Part shown: in pieces, positions 17,247 through 27,918 of the stretch
How positions within the stretch are numbered: the stretch's first letter is position 1
How the letters are laid out: each line of letters starts with the position of its first letter
Assembly (NCBI GenBank): GCA_029821735.1
Contig: JALGSU010000014.1
Location: 1 to 64,000 of the forward strand
Direction of reading: 5' to 3'
DNA length: 64,000 nucleotides
Source: Candidatus Zipacnadia bacterium
GTDB lineage: Bacteria > Armatimonadota > Zipacnadia > Zipacnadales > UBA5352
Notes under the pieces: generated by a model
Databases searched by the model: none
Seen by the model: the letters and a program-made list of their open reading frames with translations, nothing else
What the model was told of the DNA's origin: nothing
Program-made: the position numbers and the translations under genes

Positions 17247-20048
17247 ATGGCCCGCCTGGCACCAAGTGCGCTGTCCCTTGCCGCCACGCTCTGCCTGATG
17301 ACCGGCAGCCTGCTCGCCGCCGCAGCGCAGCCGCTGCCCAGCGCACAGATCGACCATCCTGCCGTGCCTCAGATGGTCACTGACCGGCGCCTGGACGTCG
17401 ACGATGCCCGCACCGCGCGCCTTGTCGAGCAGGTGATGGCCTTCAGCGACGAGGAAATCGGCGAGCTGATTCTGCCTCTGCATGGCTTCGGACCTGATCC
17501 GGTGTGCGTGCAGTGTGGCTGTCAGACTCTCGACTTCTCGCTCGATAGCCCCCACCAGTTCACCTGTCCCGACTGTGGCGAAACGATCACCGCCGACAGT
17601 CGTCCGATCGACGCCGAACTGTCAGGCATGAACCCGCTCGGGGAGACCGTCACTTACCAATGCGCAACCGTCGACCGCAACTTGGTCTGTCTCGCGGGCA
17701 GCATTCGGCAAACGCGTCACATCGAGATGGCTGCAGCGGCGCGGGCGCTTGGTGAGGTCTACCACGAGACCGGCGATGAGGCGCTGGCCCGGCGCGCGGT
17801 GCAGATCATGGCACGCTTCGCGCAGGTATACCCGCACTGGCCGATCGTTGGCACCGCCAAGCCCGCCTCCTACCTGTGGCGGTACGAGATCGGGCCCGAG
17901 CCCCCATACGAGGAGTGGACGGTCGGCAAGTGGACGCGCCTGTTCATGTATGAGATCCCGCAGGACCTCGTCTTCGCCTATGACCTCACATACGCTGCCG
18001 ACGCGTGGGACGCACTCTCCGATGATCCCGGCGACGCCCTCAGGCGCGAGATCGAGGACGTGCTGCTCCGGCCCGCGCTGAACTTGGCGCTGGACGTGCA
18101 TGAGCAGATGGGCGGCCACATCACCAACCTCAACCCGACGCTCTATCAGCGCATGATCCACCTCGGGCGCGTGCTCAACCAACCCGGAACCGTCCACCAG
18201 GCCGTCGCCTTCATGCAGGACATGATCCGCATGTCGTACCACTTCGACGGGATGGAATTCGAGGGCGCGATGTGCTACCACGGCATCGTCACCGGGCGCC
18301 TGGGCATTGCGTCGCGCATGCTCGCTGGCTACGTTGACCCCGAGGGCTACGTCGATGAGCGCTTCGGCTTCAGCATCGGTCGGGGTGAGAGGCCCCTGGA
18401 CTTCCCGATCCACGCGAAGGCGTGGCAGGTCTGGGGAATGATGCGGCACCCGGATGGCCAGCCGGTACACATCCATGACACCAACTGGAAGCCGGGCCGC
18501 CCGAATGTCGAGCCGGACGCGGCGATCCCCAACATCGAGCTCAACGCCTACGGGCACTTCGCGCTCGGCGGCGGCCTTGGCGATGATGGCATGCAGGCGC
18601 ACCTGCACTTCTGCCCGCGCGATCGTGGTCCGCACTACCATCGCGACCGACTCAGCCTGATCCTGTGGGGCGCCGACGAGGAGCTGCTCGCCGACATCGG
18701 CTACCAGCATGTCGGCAAGCCCGCCCGCTACTTCGCCAATCGCGAGACCGCACACAACATGGTCCAGGTGCTCTTCGACGATCCGCCCCAGCCCCCGGAA
18801 ATCGACGAACCGACCGACCTGCCGACCGATCCCGTCGCGCGTTTCAAGGCCGTCGCCGAGAATGAGCGGCCGCTCATCGACGCGCGCTCAGATCTCCTCG
18901 CATATGACCCGGGCACGCTCTCGGATGGCCAGGTGCAGCTCGTCGCGGCCTCGTCGCCGGGCCCGGAGTGGATGGACATCGCCCGGCGCGAGCGAGGCCT
19001 CCTCATGGTCCAGGTCGATGAGCGGCGCAGCTACCTCGTCGACGTGTTCCGCGTAGCTGGCGGCGACCGGCATCGCTTCACGCTTCGCGGCAGCGCCGAC
19101 GAGGATATGCGCGTGCAGTGCGCGCTTGCCCTCGAGCCCGTGCCCGGCACGCTCGCCGGCCCGGACGTCCCCTACGGGCAGCACGAGCCCGGCACCGAGC
19201 CCTACTCGTGGTTCGTCCATGACCTGCGCCGCGCGACGGTCGAGGGCCCGTGGGAGATGACCTGGACCGGCGTCGACAGCGGCTCCGCCGTGCGGATGTT
19301 CTTCGCTGGCGATGGCGGCAGCGAGGTCACCATGGCGCAGTCGCCGAGCCTTCGCCGCGCCCGCAACGACGCCCGGAAAGCCAGCGACTTCATGGCGCCG
19401 CACCTGCTGCTGGAGCGCCCCGACAGCGGCGACGGTAACCTGTTCGCGGCCGTCTATGACTGTTGGCCCGAGGACTCAGCGCCGGCCGTGCAGTCGGTGA
19501 CGTGGGAGCGCATCGGCGAGGGTGCGACGGCCGCAATCGCGGTGCGCGTGGCGCTTGCGGACGGTCGCGAGGACCTGATCTACGCCAGCCTTGACGACGA
19601 AACCCGCGAGGTCGCCGACGCCACGTTCGCCGGTCCATGGGCGGCTGTGAGTTACCAAGCCGGGCAGGTGGCTTGGGCGTGGGCGCACGGCGGCAGTGTC
19701 CGCGCCGGAGAGACCGAAGTAGCGGCGCAGGAAACCCTCCAGCTGCCCCTGGTGGAGGTCAGGCGCGTCGCCGACGGCGCCGATGCCAATGCTCTCGTCG
19801 TGGACGCCAAGCTCGCCGCTGCCCCGCCACCCGGAACGTGGATCCGCGCATTACTCGGCGATCGCGAGGTCTACGGCTACGAAGTAGCCGCCGTCCACGA
19901 GGAGAACGGTCGCACTGTGATCCAGCTCACCGGAGAGCCTGGCTTCGCGCTCGATGGCGACCGCTGGGAGTTGCTCTTCAACCCATTCTACGAGGGCGAT
20001 GGCCCCTGCCGCGTGGAGATCGAGCAGACTGCGTTCACGCGGCGCTGA
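17247..20048 (+). CDS. secreted heparinase II/III-like lyase
   Basis: A 933-residue protein with a signal peptide (SLAATLCLMTGSLLAAAAQ). A Cys4 cluster at about residues 87-112 (CVQCGCQTLDF, FTCPDCGE) is a likely zinc ribbon. The alpha toroid (MAAAARALGEVYHETGDEAL) is followed by a beta domain with GPHYHRDRLSLILWG (about 460-475), LLADIGY and HNMVQVLFDD. These are the His/Tyr and substrate-channel motifs of the family. The tail is a lyase beta sandwich (MTWTGVDSGSAVRMFF). It is a distant paralogue of the lyase at 10161-13562 but lacks the inserted binding module. The start is preceded by GGGAGG, spaced slightly long. It diverges from the minus operon across 253 bp. Confidence 0.85.
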   Translation: MARLAPSALSLAATLCLMTGSLLAAAAQPLPSAQIDHPAVPQMVTDRRLDVDDARTARLVEQVMAFSDEEIGELILPLHGFGPDPVCVQCGCQTLDFSLDSPHQFTCPDCGETITADSRPIDAELSGMNPLGETVTYQCATVDRNLVCLAGSIRQTRHIEMAAAARALGEVYHETGDEALARRAVQIMARFAQVYPHWPIVGTAKPASYLWRYEIGPEPPYEEWTVGKWTRLFMYEIPQDLVFAYDLTYAADAWDALSDDPGDALRREIEDVLLRPALNLALDVHEQMGGHITNLNPTLYQRMIHLGRVLNQPGTVHQAVAFMQDMIRMSYHFDGMEFEGAMCYHGIVTGRLGIASRMLAGYVDPEGYVDERFGFSIGRGERPLDFPIHAKAWQVWGMMRHPDGQPVHIHDTNWKPGRPNVEPDAAIPNIELNAYGHFALGGGLGDDGMQAHLHFCPRDRGPHYHRDRLSLILWGADEELLADIGYQHVGKPARYFANRETAHNMVQVLFDDPPQPPEIDEPTDLPTDPVARFKAVAENERPLIDARSDLLAYDPGTLSDGQVQLVAASSPGPEWMDIARRERGLLMVQVDERRSYLVDVFRVAGGDRHRFTLRGSADEDMRVQCALALEPVPGTLAGPDVPYGQHEPGTEPYSWFVHDLRRATVEGPWEMTWTGVDSGSAVRMFFAGDGGSEVTMAQSPSLRRARNDARKASDFMAPHLLLERPDSGDGNLFAAVYDCWPEDSAPAVQSVTWERIGEGATAAIAVRVALADGREDLIYASLDDETREVADATFAGPWAAVSYQAGQVAWAWAHGGSVRAGETEVAAQETLQLPLVEVRRVADGADANALVVDAKLAAAPPPGTWIRALLGDREVYGYEVAAVHEENGRTVIQLTGEPGFALDGDRWELLFNPFYEGDGPCRVEIEQTAFTRR

Positions 20049-20058
20049 GCCCGCCTCC

Positions 20059-23000
20059 CTACCCCTCCGCATCCGCGGGCACGGTAAGGTCGTCGAGGTC
20101 CAGCACCGTCTCGCCGCCCATCTGGTAACGCAGCCGGGGCGAGCCACCATCATCGCCCGCCAGTTGCAGCTCAAGCCTGCACGCCTCCCCGTCCACCTCC
20201 GCAGTGAACACCACCTCATCGCCCGTGACCACCGCGGCAGCGTCGATGGCCCCGACCTCCCCGATCTCGATCAGCGTGACCAGAACGGTCCGCTCCGCCC
20301 CCGGCGCATTGGCCTGAACGTAAGCGTTATATTTCTCAGCGCCGGGGTAGGTCACATACTCTGACGTCATACCCTCCGGCGCCAGAAAGCGCACCTTCAT
20401 CGCGTAGCCATCCTTGACGATGTCCACATCGCCCGGCACGGACGCGGCGCCGACCTCTATGGTCTGCCCGCCCCGCGTGACCTCCGCCAGCCCGCCCTCG
20501 CCCTCCCACGAGTGCGGATGCAGCAGCCACTGGAAATCGCGCGCACCACCCGCTGCCCACAGGTCATCGACAACCAGCAGCAGCCGCGGCTTGAGGAGGA
20601 TCAGGTGGCGATGGGCGCGCTCGACCATCGAGCTGCTGTAGGCCTGCGTCGCGTCACCCATCGCGTAATCGAGGACATCGGTTGACGCGAAGAACGGGAT
20701 TGACCCGCGTTTGGCGATCTGCATCTTGCCGTCGACGAGGATGCAGTTGTGCCCGACCGCCCATCGCCGCCCCCAGCGCCGAGGCGTAGCCGCAATCCAT
20801 CGCCACCATGCGCGGCCCGTCGTAGATCAGGAAGTTGTTCTGATCCATGTGGCAATGCCCCTGCCCCGATGAGCTCGACTGCAGCGCGACGAACACGCCG
20901 TCACGCTCCCAGTCCGAGCGCAGTGACGCCCACCCGACCCGAGGGAAGATCGCCCCGGTCTCCTCGGGGCCCGCCTCAGCCACCGGCATCGCCGGATCGT
21001 ACGCGAGCAGCTTCATGTGGTCATGCCCGCGCAGACCCACCGTCTGCGTCTCCTTGAGATACCAGCCCGCATCCGGGTCGCCGGTCCACGAGCCCAGCAA
21101 GGTCGCCGGGAAGTGCCAGGCCACGTACGCCACCGAGCCACCCGCGTCCGCGAACCACGCCTGGTGGTTGCGGTCATTGGCCAGGAAAGCGGTGCCGAAA
21201 TCGATCATGGTCGGGAAGAACGGGTGGTCGAGATGGTCGGCTCCGCAGTTGCGCCGGAGCGCCTCCACCAGGAATATCTGCAGCCCGTACGCCCACGCAT
21301 CATACCCCTGCGCCTCCGCGCGATGGTTCGTGGCCCGCTGGTCGAAGTAGTCGAGCACGCAGTCCTCAGCCAGCCGGATGCATCGCGAAGCCCCGGGCAC
21401 ATCGCCGTGCACGCTCATCGCGCACAGGCCCATCGCCGTCGCCCACAGCGCCCACCCATTGCTGTTGCCCATCCCCGCCGACAGCTTCGAGTACAGAGGC
21501 AGCAGCGTGTTCCGCCCGATCGCCTCGGCGGTGAATGCTCGCTCCTGTTCGCTGAGCAGGTCGTAGCACAGGTCGTGGGCGAACGCGACCCCGATCGAGA
21601 TATTCCCGATCTCCAGGGCGAAGTAGCCGTTCGTCGGGTCGTACCATTGCTCCCACTCACACAGGGCCAGCAGCAGCTCCTTCGCGCGGTTCCCGTATCG
21701 CTCATCGCCGGTGCCCGCATAGGCGACCGACAGGCTCTTGAGGCGCTCCGCAAGAGCACCCGCGAGTGGATTCCAGCTCAGCCCACCGCCCTCCTGCGGC
21801 ATCACCGCAGGCGGCCACGGAAGCGATTGGTCCGCGCCGAAGCTGATCTCGGTCTCCTCCAGGTAACCATCCGCACGGGTCCTGATGCTGGCGAACATAT
21901 CTGCCGGCGATGCGCCGAACGCACCCGCTTCGGTGACGGTCACCTTTGCCGGGAACGCCGCCGCCGCTGCGGCGCTCATCACTGCACGCGGGTGCTCGGC
22001 TGGCAGATCAAGTGGCGTCTCGGCAGCGAACTGCTCCTCAGCCGTCTCCGCCCGCGCCACCTCGACCGCCTCGACGCTGATCGACCCCGTCGGCAGACTC
22101 GGGCGCGACGTCCTGCGTCTGCACGTCTGTGCCCGCCTCAGCCGGGATGGCGTCAGTGGCAATCTCGCGGTGCGGTATCTCGATGCCGTCGATGTTGTAG
22201 AAGCGCATGTAGAAGTGGCCGGTCGCGGGGGCGCTCCCCGGAACGGCCACCATCCGCGCGCGTGCTGAGAGCCTGTAGGTCTTGCCCGCCTCCGCCTCTT
22301 CGCTCCCCAGCGGGATGCTGATCCACGGCGCGAACATGCCCTCACCCGGCGGCGCGCTGATGCGCCAGGCACCGTCAACAGCCTCGACGCCGTAGTCCAG
22401 AGTCTCCATCGGCCCGGTCGGTGGCTTGGTGAGATCGGGGCTGATCAGCGTCGCCCCGCTGCGGCCTTCGTTCGCGCCAAGTAGCCGTGGCGTGACCACC
22501 CTCGGCCACTCGCGCGCGACCGTCCGCGGCGCATTGATCGGCGGGCCGAAGCGCTCCTGGGCTCTGCCGTAAATCAGATACGTCATCATCCGGTCGCGGA
22601 ACTCGCCCGCCGTACCATCCCAGCCGCCGGCGTAGGCCAGGTCCCCGCACGTGAAGAGCACGCAGCCCTCCCCATGCTCGACGATGAAGGCCGCCGGCGA
22701 CCCATTCCATTCCTCGAGCAGAACCGTGGCCCGCTCGTCGACGCCGCTCACTCGACCTCGATATGCCCCGTAGACGACGACCTGCCCAAGGTCCATCCCG
22801 CGCGTGATGGGGTGGTCGTTATTGGCCACGTTCCAGTCCGGACCCTTACCGAAGCCGGTGTAGCTGCCGCCGATGATCTGCGCGGGCGGCGCGCAGCCAT
22901 ACGTGCACAGCACCCGCCCGCCACCGGCCACGTACTCGGTGATCGCCGCTTGCGCCGCTTCCGTGAAACCATACTGCTCCTGCCCTGCATCGCCACGGGT

Positions 23001-23234
23001 CACCACCGCGATCGCATCGTATGCCGACAGCGTCGCGACGTCCTCGAGATCAGCGCCGGGGATGTTCACCGCGTCCGCTCCCAGGCGCTCGCAGACCGGC
23101 ACATAGCCGTTCTTGTACTTGTTGCCCGCGAGGCCGATCTGCGGGCGGGATACCTGAGCCGCACACACTCCCGCGACCAGCAGTGCGATGGCGATATGCC
23201 CGGCACGGCGCAGTGTCGAGTTTGCGTGAAGCAT
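20059..23234 (-). pseudogene. heparinase II/III-like lyase with GATase-like N-terminus, split by two frameshifts
   Basis: Three overlapping minus-strand ORFs (22038-23234, 20654-22378, 20059-20724) read as one gene of about 1050 codons. The first gives a signal peptide, a glutamine-amidotransferase-like domain (YVAGGGRVLCTYGCAPPAQ, NDHPITRGMDLGQVVVYGAY) and the start of a binding module. Reading passes to the second frame near 22095-22120 (then SLPTGSISVEAVEVARAE), giving the alpha toroid and SGQGHCHMDQNNFLIYDG. It passes to the third frame near 20752-20764, where HNCILVDGKMQIAKRG restores the family's HN-LVDGK motif. Both ends fit together, so this is a recently broken gene, a sequencing artefact, or possibly programmed frameshifting. 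The start at 23234 has GGAGG. The gene is convergent with the intact lyase, only 10 bp away. Confidence 0.75.
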
Positions 23235-23426
23235 TGCGGACCTCCGCGTAACGGATTGCTCATGTCGTCTCAGGCGGCCCGATCGCTGGTGCAGCGGCAG
23301 GCTCCCGCAGGGGGTATTCCCTCATCCGTGCACCGGAAACCTGCACAGCATGAGGAGGACTTGCAGGTCGCGCCGTGAAGAATGTCTACGCCGATGTCGC
23401 TGTTCCTGGACGGGAAGGACCGGCTC

Positions 23427-26400
23427 ATGAGAGACCATCGTCTGGTGCTCGTCGTCGGACTGCTCCTCGGGATGACCACCGTGAGTTCCGCCCAGGCGCC
23501 ACCCGCCGGGCCTCACTGGACCGCGCCCGACCGTGCCGCGAAAGTCGCCGCGCTCGTCCCCGGCCGCAAAGTGCCGCGCCCCAGTCCCGACGAGCTCTTC
23601 GCCGACTGGACAGCGGCCCAGGTGCAGCGCTGGGAGCAGGACCACCCGGGCGTCTCCCTCGACGAGGCCTATGAGCAGCACGCCGCCGCCGAGCCCACCG
23701 ACGAGGAGCTGCGCGCAGATTTCCCTCGCCACATCTCGCCCTTCGGACGTGTGCGCGCCGGTGACCCCGACCGCGCGAAGGCCGAGCAGGTGCTCATCAC
23801 CTACTGCCCATTCTGCGGCAGTCGCTCGTTCTCATTGCTCTACGACTCCAATGACCGCTACCACGCAACCACGCGCTGTTGCCGCACCGAACTCTACGGG
23901 AGCGACGACCTCGCGCCCGCCGACTACGCCCTGAAGACGAACTCCAGCGCCACCTTCCCGCACCTGGATGAGACATCGGTCGACGTGCCCTGCACGGTCT
24001 ATCGCGACGCCGAGGGCGTCGAGTGGGAGTTGTTCATCCCGACGCTCTTCGCGCACCACCGCTGGCTGGCGCTGTGCGATCAGGTGCGCGCGTATGGCGG
24101 CAAGTTCGAGGCCACCGCCGACCCGCTCTACGTGCACAAGATCGCGGTGCTGCTCGACCTGATGGCTGACACCTACTACGGCCTGCCTCTGAGCTTCAAC
24201 AACACCCTCGCCAAAGGGCGCGATGGCGCCCAGCTCACCCGCGCCGAGTGGGAGGCCGTGCCCAGGCCCGCCATCTTTGAGGTGAGCTACCTCGGGCCCT
24301 GGAACCGCCGGCGGGTCGTCGGCAACAAGGGTTGGCTCAACATGATGGACGAGCACATATGGGTCGAGCCCTTCGCCCGCACGCGCCACCATCCTGCCTT
24401 CCGCCACTACTCCGAGCGCACCTACGGCGACCCCGACGCGCTCGATCAGAAGGTCAGAGACAAGCTCATGCGCGAGTTGGCGCTCATGTTCAAGAGCGTC
24501 TTCGCCCAGAAGCTGCTCAACAACTATCAGGAGGCCAACTACGTCGACATGTGGCTGCTCGGCCTGCTGCTCGAGGACGACCTGCTGGTCGACTTCGCCG
24601 CCCCCGCCCAGGAGGCCACGGTCTACAACCACACCTACCGCGACGGGATGAATGGCGAGGGCGCGCCCAACTACATGGCCATGCCCGGCGGCTACTTCTA
24701 CCCCTTCCTGCGCGACGAGAAGGGCTGGCTGCAGTATTACCCGCGCTTCCTCGAGGACAACCCCTTCTACTGGGCGGCCGACGCCGAGATGCGCAAGCTG
24801 ACTACCGTCCGGGGCATGCAGGTCGAGTTCGGCGACCAGCACGAGTACGCGATGCCTTCGGGATTCCTGACCGACCCGGCTGCGGTGAGCCGCAACGAAC
24901 TGGTCGGTAGCCGCAACTGGGCCGACTACGGGGTGGGCATTCTGCGCGTGGGCGGGCCCGGCCACCGCATGGAGGCCTGCCTGAGCTACACGCGCGCCAC
25001 TCTGCACAACTCCCAGGACGCACTCAGCCTCGGCTGCTGGGTCGATGGCGTCCCGGTCATGCGTCGCGGGGGATACGCGGCCTCGTGGCACAACGCCCAC
25101 CTGCAGTGGGAGCGCCCCGAGTTCGCCGCGTTGCGCAAGATGGACTACCCGCACGAAATCGCCGAGGCCGAGCGCGGCTTCGATGGCTGGTCGTGGCGCT
25201 ACGCACACAGCCCGCTGTGCCAGAATGGCGCCGTCGTCGATGCCGCTGGCACTGGAAGTGGCTGGGGCGACAACCGTGGCTACGGTGAGGTCATCACCTA
25301 CAAGGGCGGCGAGCCGGGCGGGGAGCCCGGCTCCGGCCTGCAGGTGCTGGACGTCCGCGACCACTACTCCTGGTCACGGGTCGAACGCGATGTGCAGGAC
25401 TTCCGGCGCACGCTCATCGGCGTCGAGGGCCCCGATGGCCGCGCCTACATCGTGGACCTGCTCACACTCGTCGGCGGCTCGCGTCATGTGCTCCCCAGCA
25501 GCGCATTCGCCGAGCGCGCAGGCGATGATCTGCCCCCGGTGCAGTCCGAGGCCGACGCTCTCGCCGAGATACTCCAGCCCGATGCCGCCGACGAGAACAT
25601 ACTTCCCGACAACGTCCTCGCCCCGGTGCGCGGGCTCCAGCGGCTGGCGAAGCCCGAGAGTTCCTGGGATCTCACCTGGGCCACCGACATCGCTGCCTAC
25701 GCCCCCCGTGACGTGAACGGTGGCGAGTTCGTGCGCCCCATGCCCGACGACGTTGGCCGCGTGCGATTGCGCATGCTGGGGCTCACGCAGCCCGATGGGC
25801 AAACCGAGTTGATCCGCGCCACCGGGCCCTGGGTCGGCTGGTTGAGGCAGCCTTTGCCCGACGCCCAGCAGGTCAACGGCAACGTGGCTTTCATGGACGC
25901 GCGCGACTTCCTCATCGAGTCCCGGTCCGCCGAGGACGGCGCGCCACTGCGCAGTCTCTTCGTCCACGTCCTCGAGGGGTTCCGCGAGGGCGAGGCATCC
26001 GCGATCGCCGAGGTGGCCCCGCTCGACGCCACGCCCGTCGACGGTCCCGACCGCGACATCGTAGCGCTCGCCATCAGCTTCACCGACGGCCACACTGACA
26101 CCGTGCTCTACCAGTCCGACGCAGGCGCGGTGCAACTGCCCGGAGACATCCGCACCGACGCCCGCTACGCCGTGCTGCGCCGCGACGCCGCCGGCGAGGT
26201 CATCGCTGCCGAAGCCTGTCGCGGTACCGAGCTCACTTGCGGCGATTTCTCCGTCACCATGCCCGGCGACTTCGGCGGCACCATCGTCGACGTCATCGGC
26301 GACCTGACCGGCACCCGCCAGGAGAGCGCGCTGGTCATCCGCCCTGACCGTCCGTGGCCTGCGGGCGAGCACCTCGCCGACCGCCAGCTCCTGGTCCGCT

Positions 26401-27890
26401 TCGAGAGCGAACTCCGCGACGCCTGCAACGAGGGCTTCCGCGTGCAGACCGTCACGCCGATCGCGGACGGTCTGGTGCGCGTCGACCTGCAGGACAACGT
26501 GCCCTTCGCCACAAGCTGGCACCAGGTCGTCGAGCTTCCAGCCGACCAGCCGAGCACCATCCGCACGTGGCGCCCGATGTCAGAGCACGCGAACAACCCC
26601 TGGTACAATGGCATGTCGCTGTGGTTCCCCGAGCGCGACATCGCCTACACCATCGACCACGTCAACCGGCTGGGCGGCGGCTACGGAGGCGATACGGTCG
26701 AGTTGATCGGCGACGTCGACCCGGCTGCAGACGGCATCGAGATCGGCGACTGGTACGCGATCTATGGCGTCCAGCCCGGCCTGCGCGTCTCCGTGGCCAA
26801 TGACCTGTCATGGCGGCGCGAGCCAGCCGCGCAGTGGCAGCAGCACACGCTGCGCGCCACCGGTGAGGTGCAGGTGCGCTCGGAGGCCACTAGCTCGGGC
26901 CTGTGGTTCCGCGCGGGCGAGGGGCGCTGGCAGCAGGCGCCCGAGGGCAAGCAGGTATTCACCGCCGACGAGACCGCCGGGCAAATAGTGCGCCTGATCT
27001 CCGGACAGCCGACCTGGCTGAACCTTGACGACGCCGACCCGCCAGCCCTGGTCACTTTCACCCTCGATGGCGACGAGATCGACCTCGCCCCCGAGACTGA
27101 CCTCGGCTGGATTGACCCGCCGCGACTGCTAGTGGCCGAGTTCCGTGACGCTGGCAACCCGCTGGATCAGACGTCCCTGACCGTGACCTTCAACGGTTCG
27201 CCTGTGGCCATCGATGACGCGGGGCCGGTGCACGTGACCGCCGCCGAGGATGGCCGGGCCTTGCGCGTGGAGGTAGACCTCACTGCCGCCCTCGCTGATG
27301 CGGGGCAGCAGCCGCGCCGTCACCTGCTGGAGATCGCGCTCGCGGACCGCTCGGTCGAGCGCCATGCCACCACCGTTCGCCTGTCATTCATGAACCAGGT
27401 GCCACTCGAGCCCGACGCGACCTACCTCAGCGATCTGCCCGCGCTGAGTCACTTCGCACACGGTGGGCTGATCCTCGACCGCGATTACGTGGGCAACCCC
27501 GCGCGAATCGCCGGACGCATCTACCCGAAGTGTCTGACTCTCTGTCCGGAGGTGGCGGGCGGCGGAGCATACGGTGAGGTCGTCTACGAGTTGCCCCCTG
27601 ACCGCACCGACCTGGTCCTCAAGACCGACGTCGGCATCACCGAGGCCAGCGGCGGTCGCGGCAGCGTTACCTTCACGATCGAGTGCAGCGATGCGCTTGA
27701 CGGGCAGTGGCAGACGCTCTACACCTCCGCCGTGAAGCGCGGCGGGCAGGATCCCGAGAGCGTGACGGTCCCTCTCGGTGACGCGAAATACCTGCGGCTG
27801 CGCACCACCGACGCCGGAGATGGCATCAACAGTGACCACGCTCTCTGGGGAGCGGCCCGTCTCAAAGCCGCCGAAGACACCGCGCCCTGA
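23427..27890 (+). CDS. giant secreted heparinase II/III-like protein with C-terminal beta modules
   Basis: The ATG at 23427 follows GGAAGGA and begins a signal peptide (LVLVVGLLLGMTTVSSAQA), giving 1487 residues. A Cys pair cluster, CPFCGSRSF and CCRTELYG, at about 126-158 recalls the zinc-ribbon insert of the neighbouring lyases. An alpha-toroid-like region runs to about 470. A beta domain (about 500-850) contains RMEACLSYTRATLHNSQDAL, WHNAHLQW and a lyase-like SWDLTWATDI segment. Further beta sandwiches fill the C-terminal 600 residues, ending in a discoidin-like fold (FTIECSDALDGQWQTLY, KYLRLRTTDAGDG). Overall it is lyase-like, but the classic HxH/Tyr signature is not clear. It is first in a four-gene operon. 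It may be a divergent lyase or a glycan-binding scaffold. Confidence 0.7.
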   Translation: MRDHRLVLVVGLLLGMTTVSSAQAPPAGPHWTAPDRAAKVAALVPGRKVPRPSPDELFADWTAAQVQRWEQDHPGVSLDEAYEQHAAAEPTDEELRADFPRHISPFGRVRAGDPDRAKAEQVLITYCPFCGSRSFSLLYDSNDRYHATTRCCRTELYGSDDLAPADYALKTNSSATFPHLDETSVDVPCTVYRDAEGVEWELFIPTLFAHHRWLALCDQVRAYGGKFEATADPLYVHKIAVLLDLMADTYYGLPLSFNNTLAKGRDGAQLTRAEWEAVPRPAIFEVSYLGPWNRRRVVGNKGWLNMMDEHIWVEPFARTRHHPAFRHYSERTYGDPDALDQKVRDKLMRELALMFKSVFAQKLLNNYQEANYVDMWLLGLLLEDDLLVDFAAPAQEATVYNHTYRDGMNGEGAPNYMAMPGGYFYPFLRDEKGWLQYYPRFLEDNPFYWAADAEMRKLTTVRGMQVEFGDQHEYAMPSGFLTDPAAVSRNELVGSRNWADYGVGILRVGGPGHRMEACLSYTRATLHNSQDALSLGCWVDGVPVMRRGGYAASWHNAHLQWERPEFAALRKMDYPHEIAEAERGFDGWSWRYAHSPLCQNGAVVDAAGTGSGWGDNRGYGEVITYKGGEPGGEPGSGLQVLDVRDHYSWSRVERDVQDFRRTLIGVEGPDGRAYIVDLLTLVGGSRHVLPSSAFAERAGDDLPPVQSEADALAEILQPDAADENILPDNVLAPVRGLQRLAKPESSWDLTWATDIAAYAPRDVNGGEFVRPMPDDVGRVRLRMLGLTQPDGQTELIRATGPWVGWLRQPLPDAQQVNGNVAFMDARDFLIESRSAEDGAPLRSLFVHVLEGFREGEASAIAEVAPLDATPVDGPDRDIVALAISFTDGHTDTVLYQSDAGAVQLPGDIRTDARYAVLRRDAAGEVIAAEACRGTELTCGDFSVTMPGDFGGTIVDVIGDLTGTRQESALVIRPDRPWPAGEHLADRQLLVRFESELRDACNEGFRVQTVTPIADGLVRVDLQDNVPFATSWHQVVELPADQPSTIRTWRPMSEHANNPWYNGMSLWFPERDIAYTIDHVNRLGGGYGGDTVELIGDVDPAADGIEIGDWYAIYGVQPGLRVSVANDLSWRREPAAQWQQHTLRATGEVQVRSEATSSGLWFRAGEGRWQQAPEGKQVFTADETAGQIVRLISGQPTWLNLDDADPPALVTFTLDGDEIDLAPETDLGWIDPPRLLVAEFRDAGNPLDQTSLTVTFNGSPVAIDDAGPVHVTAAEDGRALRVEVDLTAALADAGQQPRRHLLEIALADRSVERHATTVRLSFMNQVPLEPDATYLSDLPALSHFAHGGLILDRDYVGNPARIAGRIYPKCLTLCPEVAGGGAYGEVVYELPPDRTDLVLKTDVGITEASGGRGSVTFTIECSDALDGQWQTLYTSAVKRGGQDPESVTVPLGDAKYLRLRTTDAGDGINSDHALWGAARLKAAEDTAP

Positions 27891-27918
27891 CCGGCGGACC
27901 GCCTAAGGAATGGTACCG

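Noticed and set aside
23832-25364. 510-aa minus-strand ORF
   Set aside because: Antisense shadow of the giant lyase-like gene; Val/Gly/His-rich with no domain.
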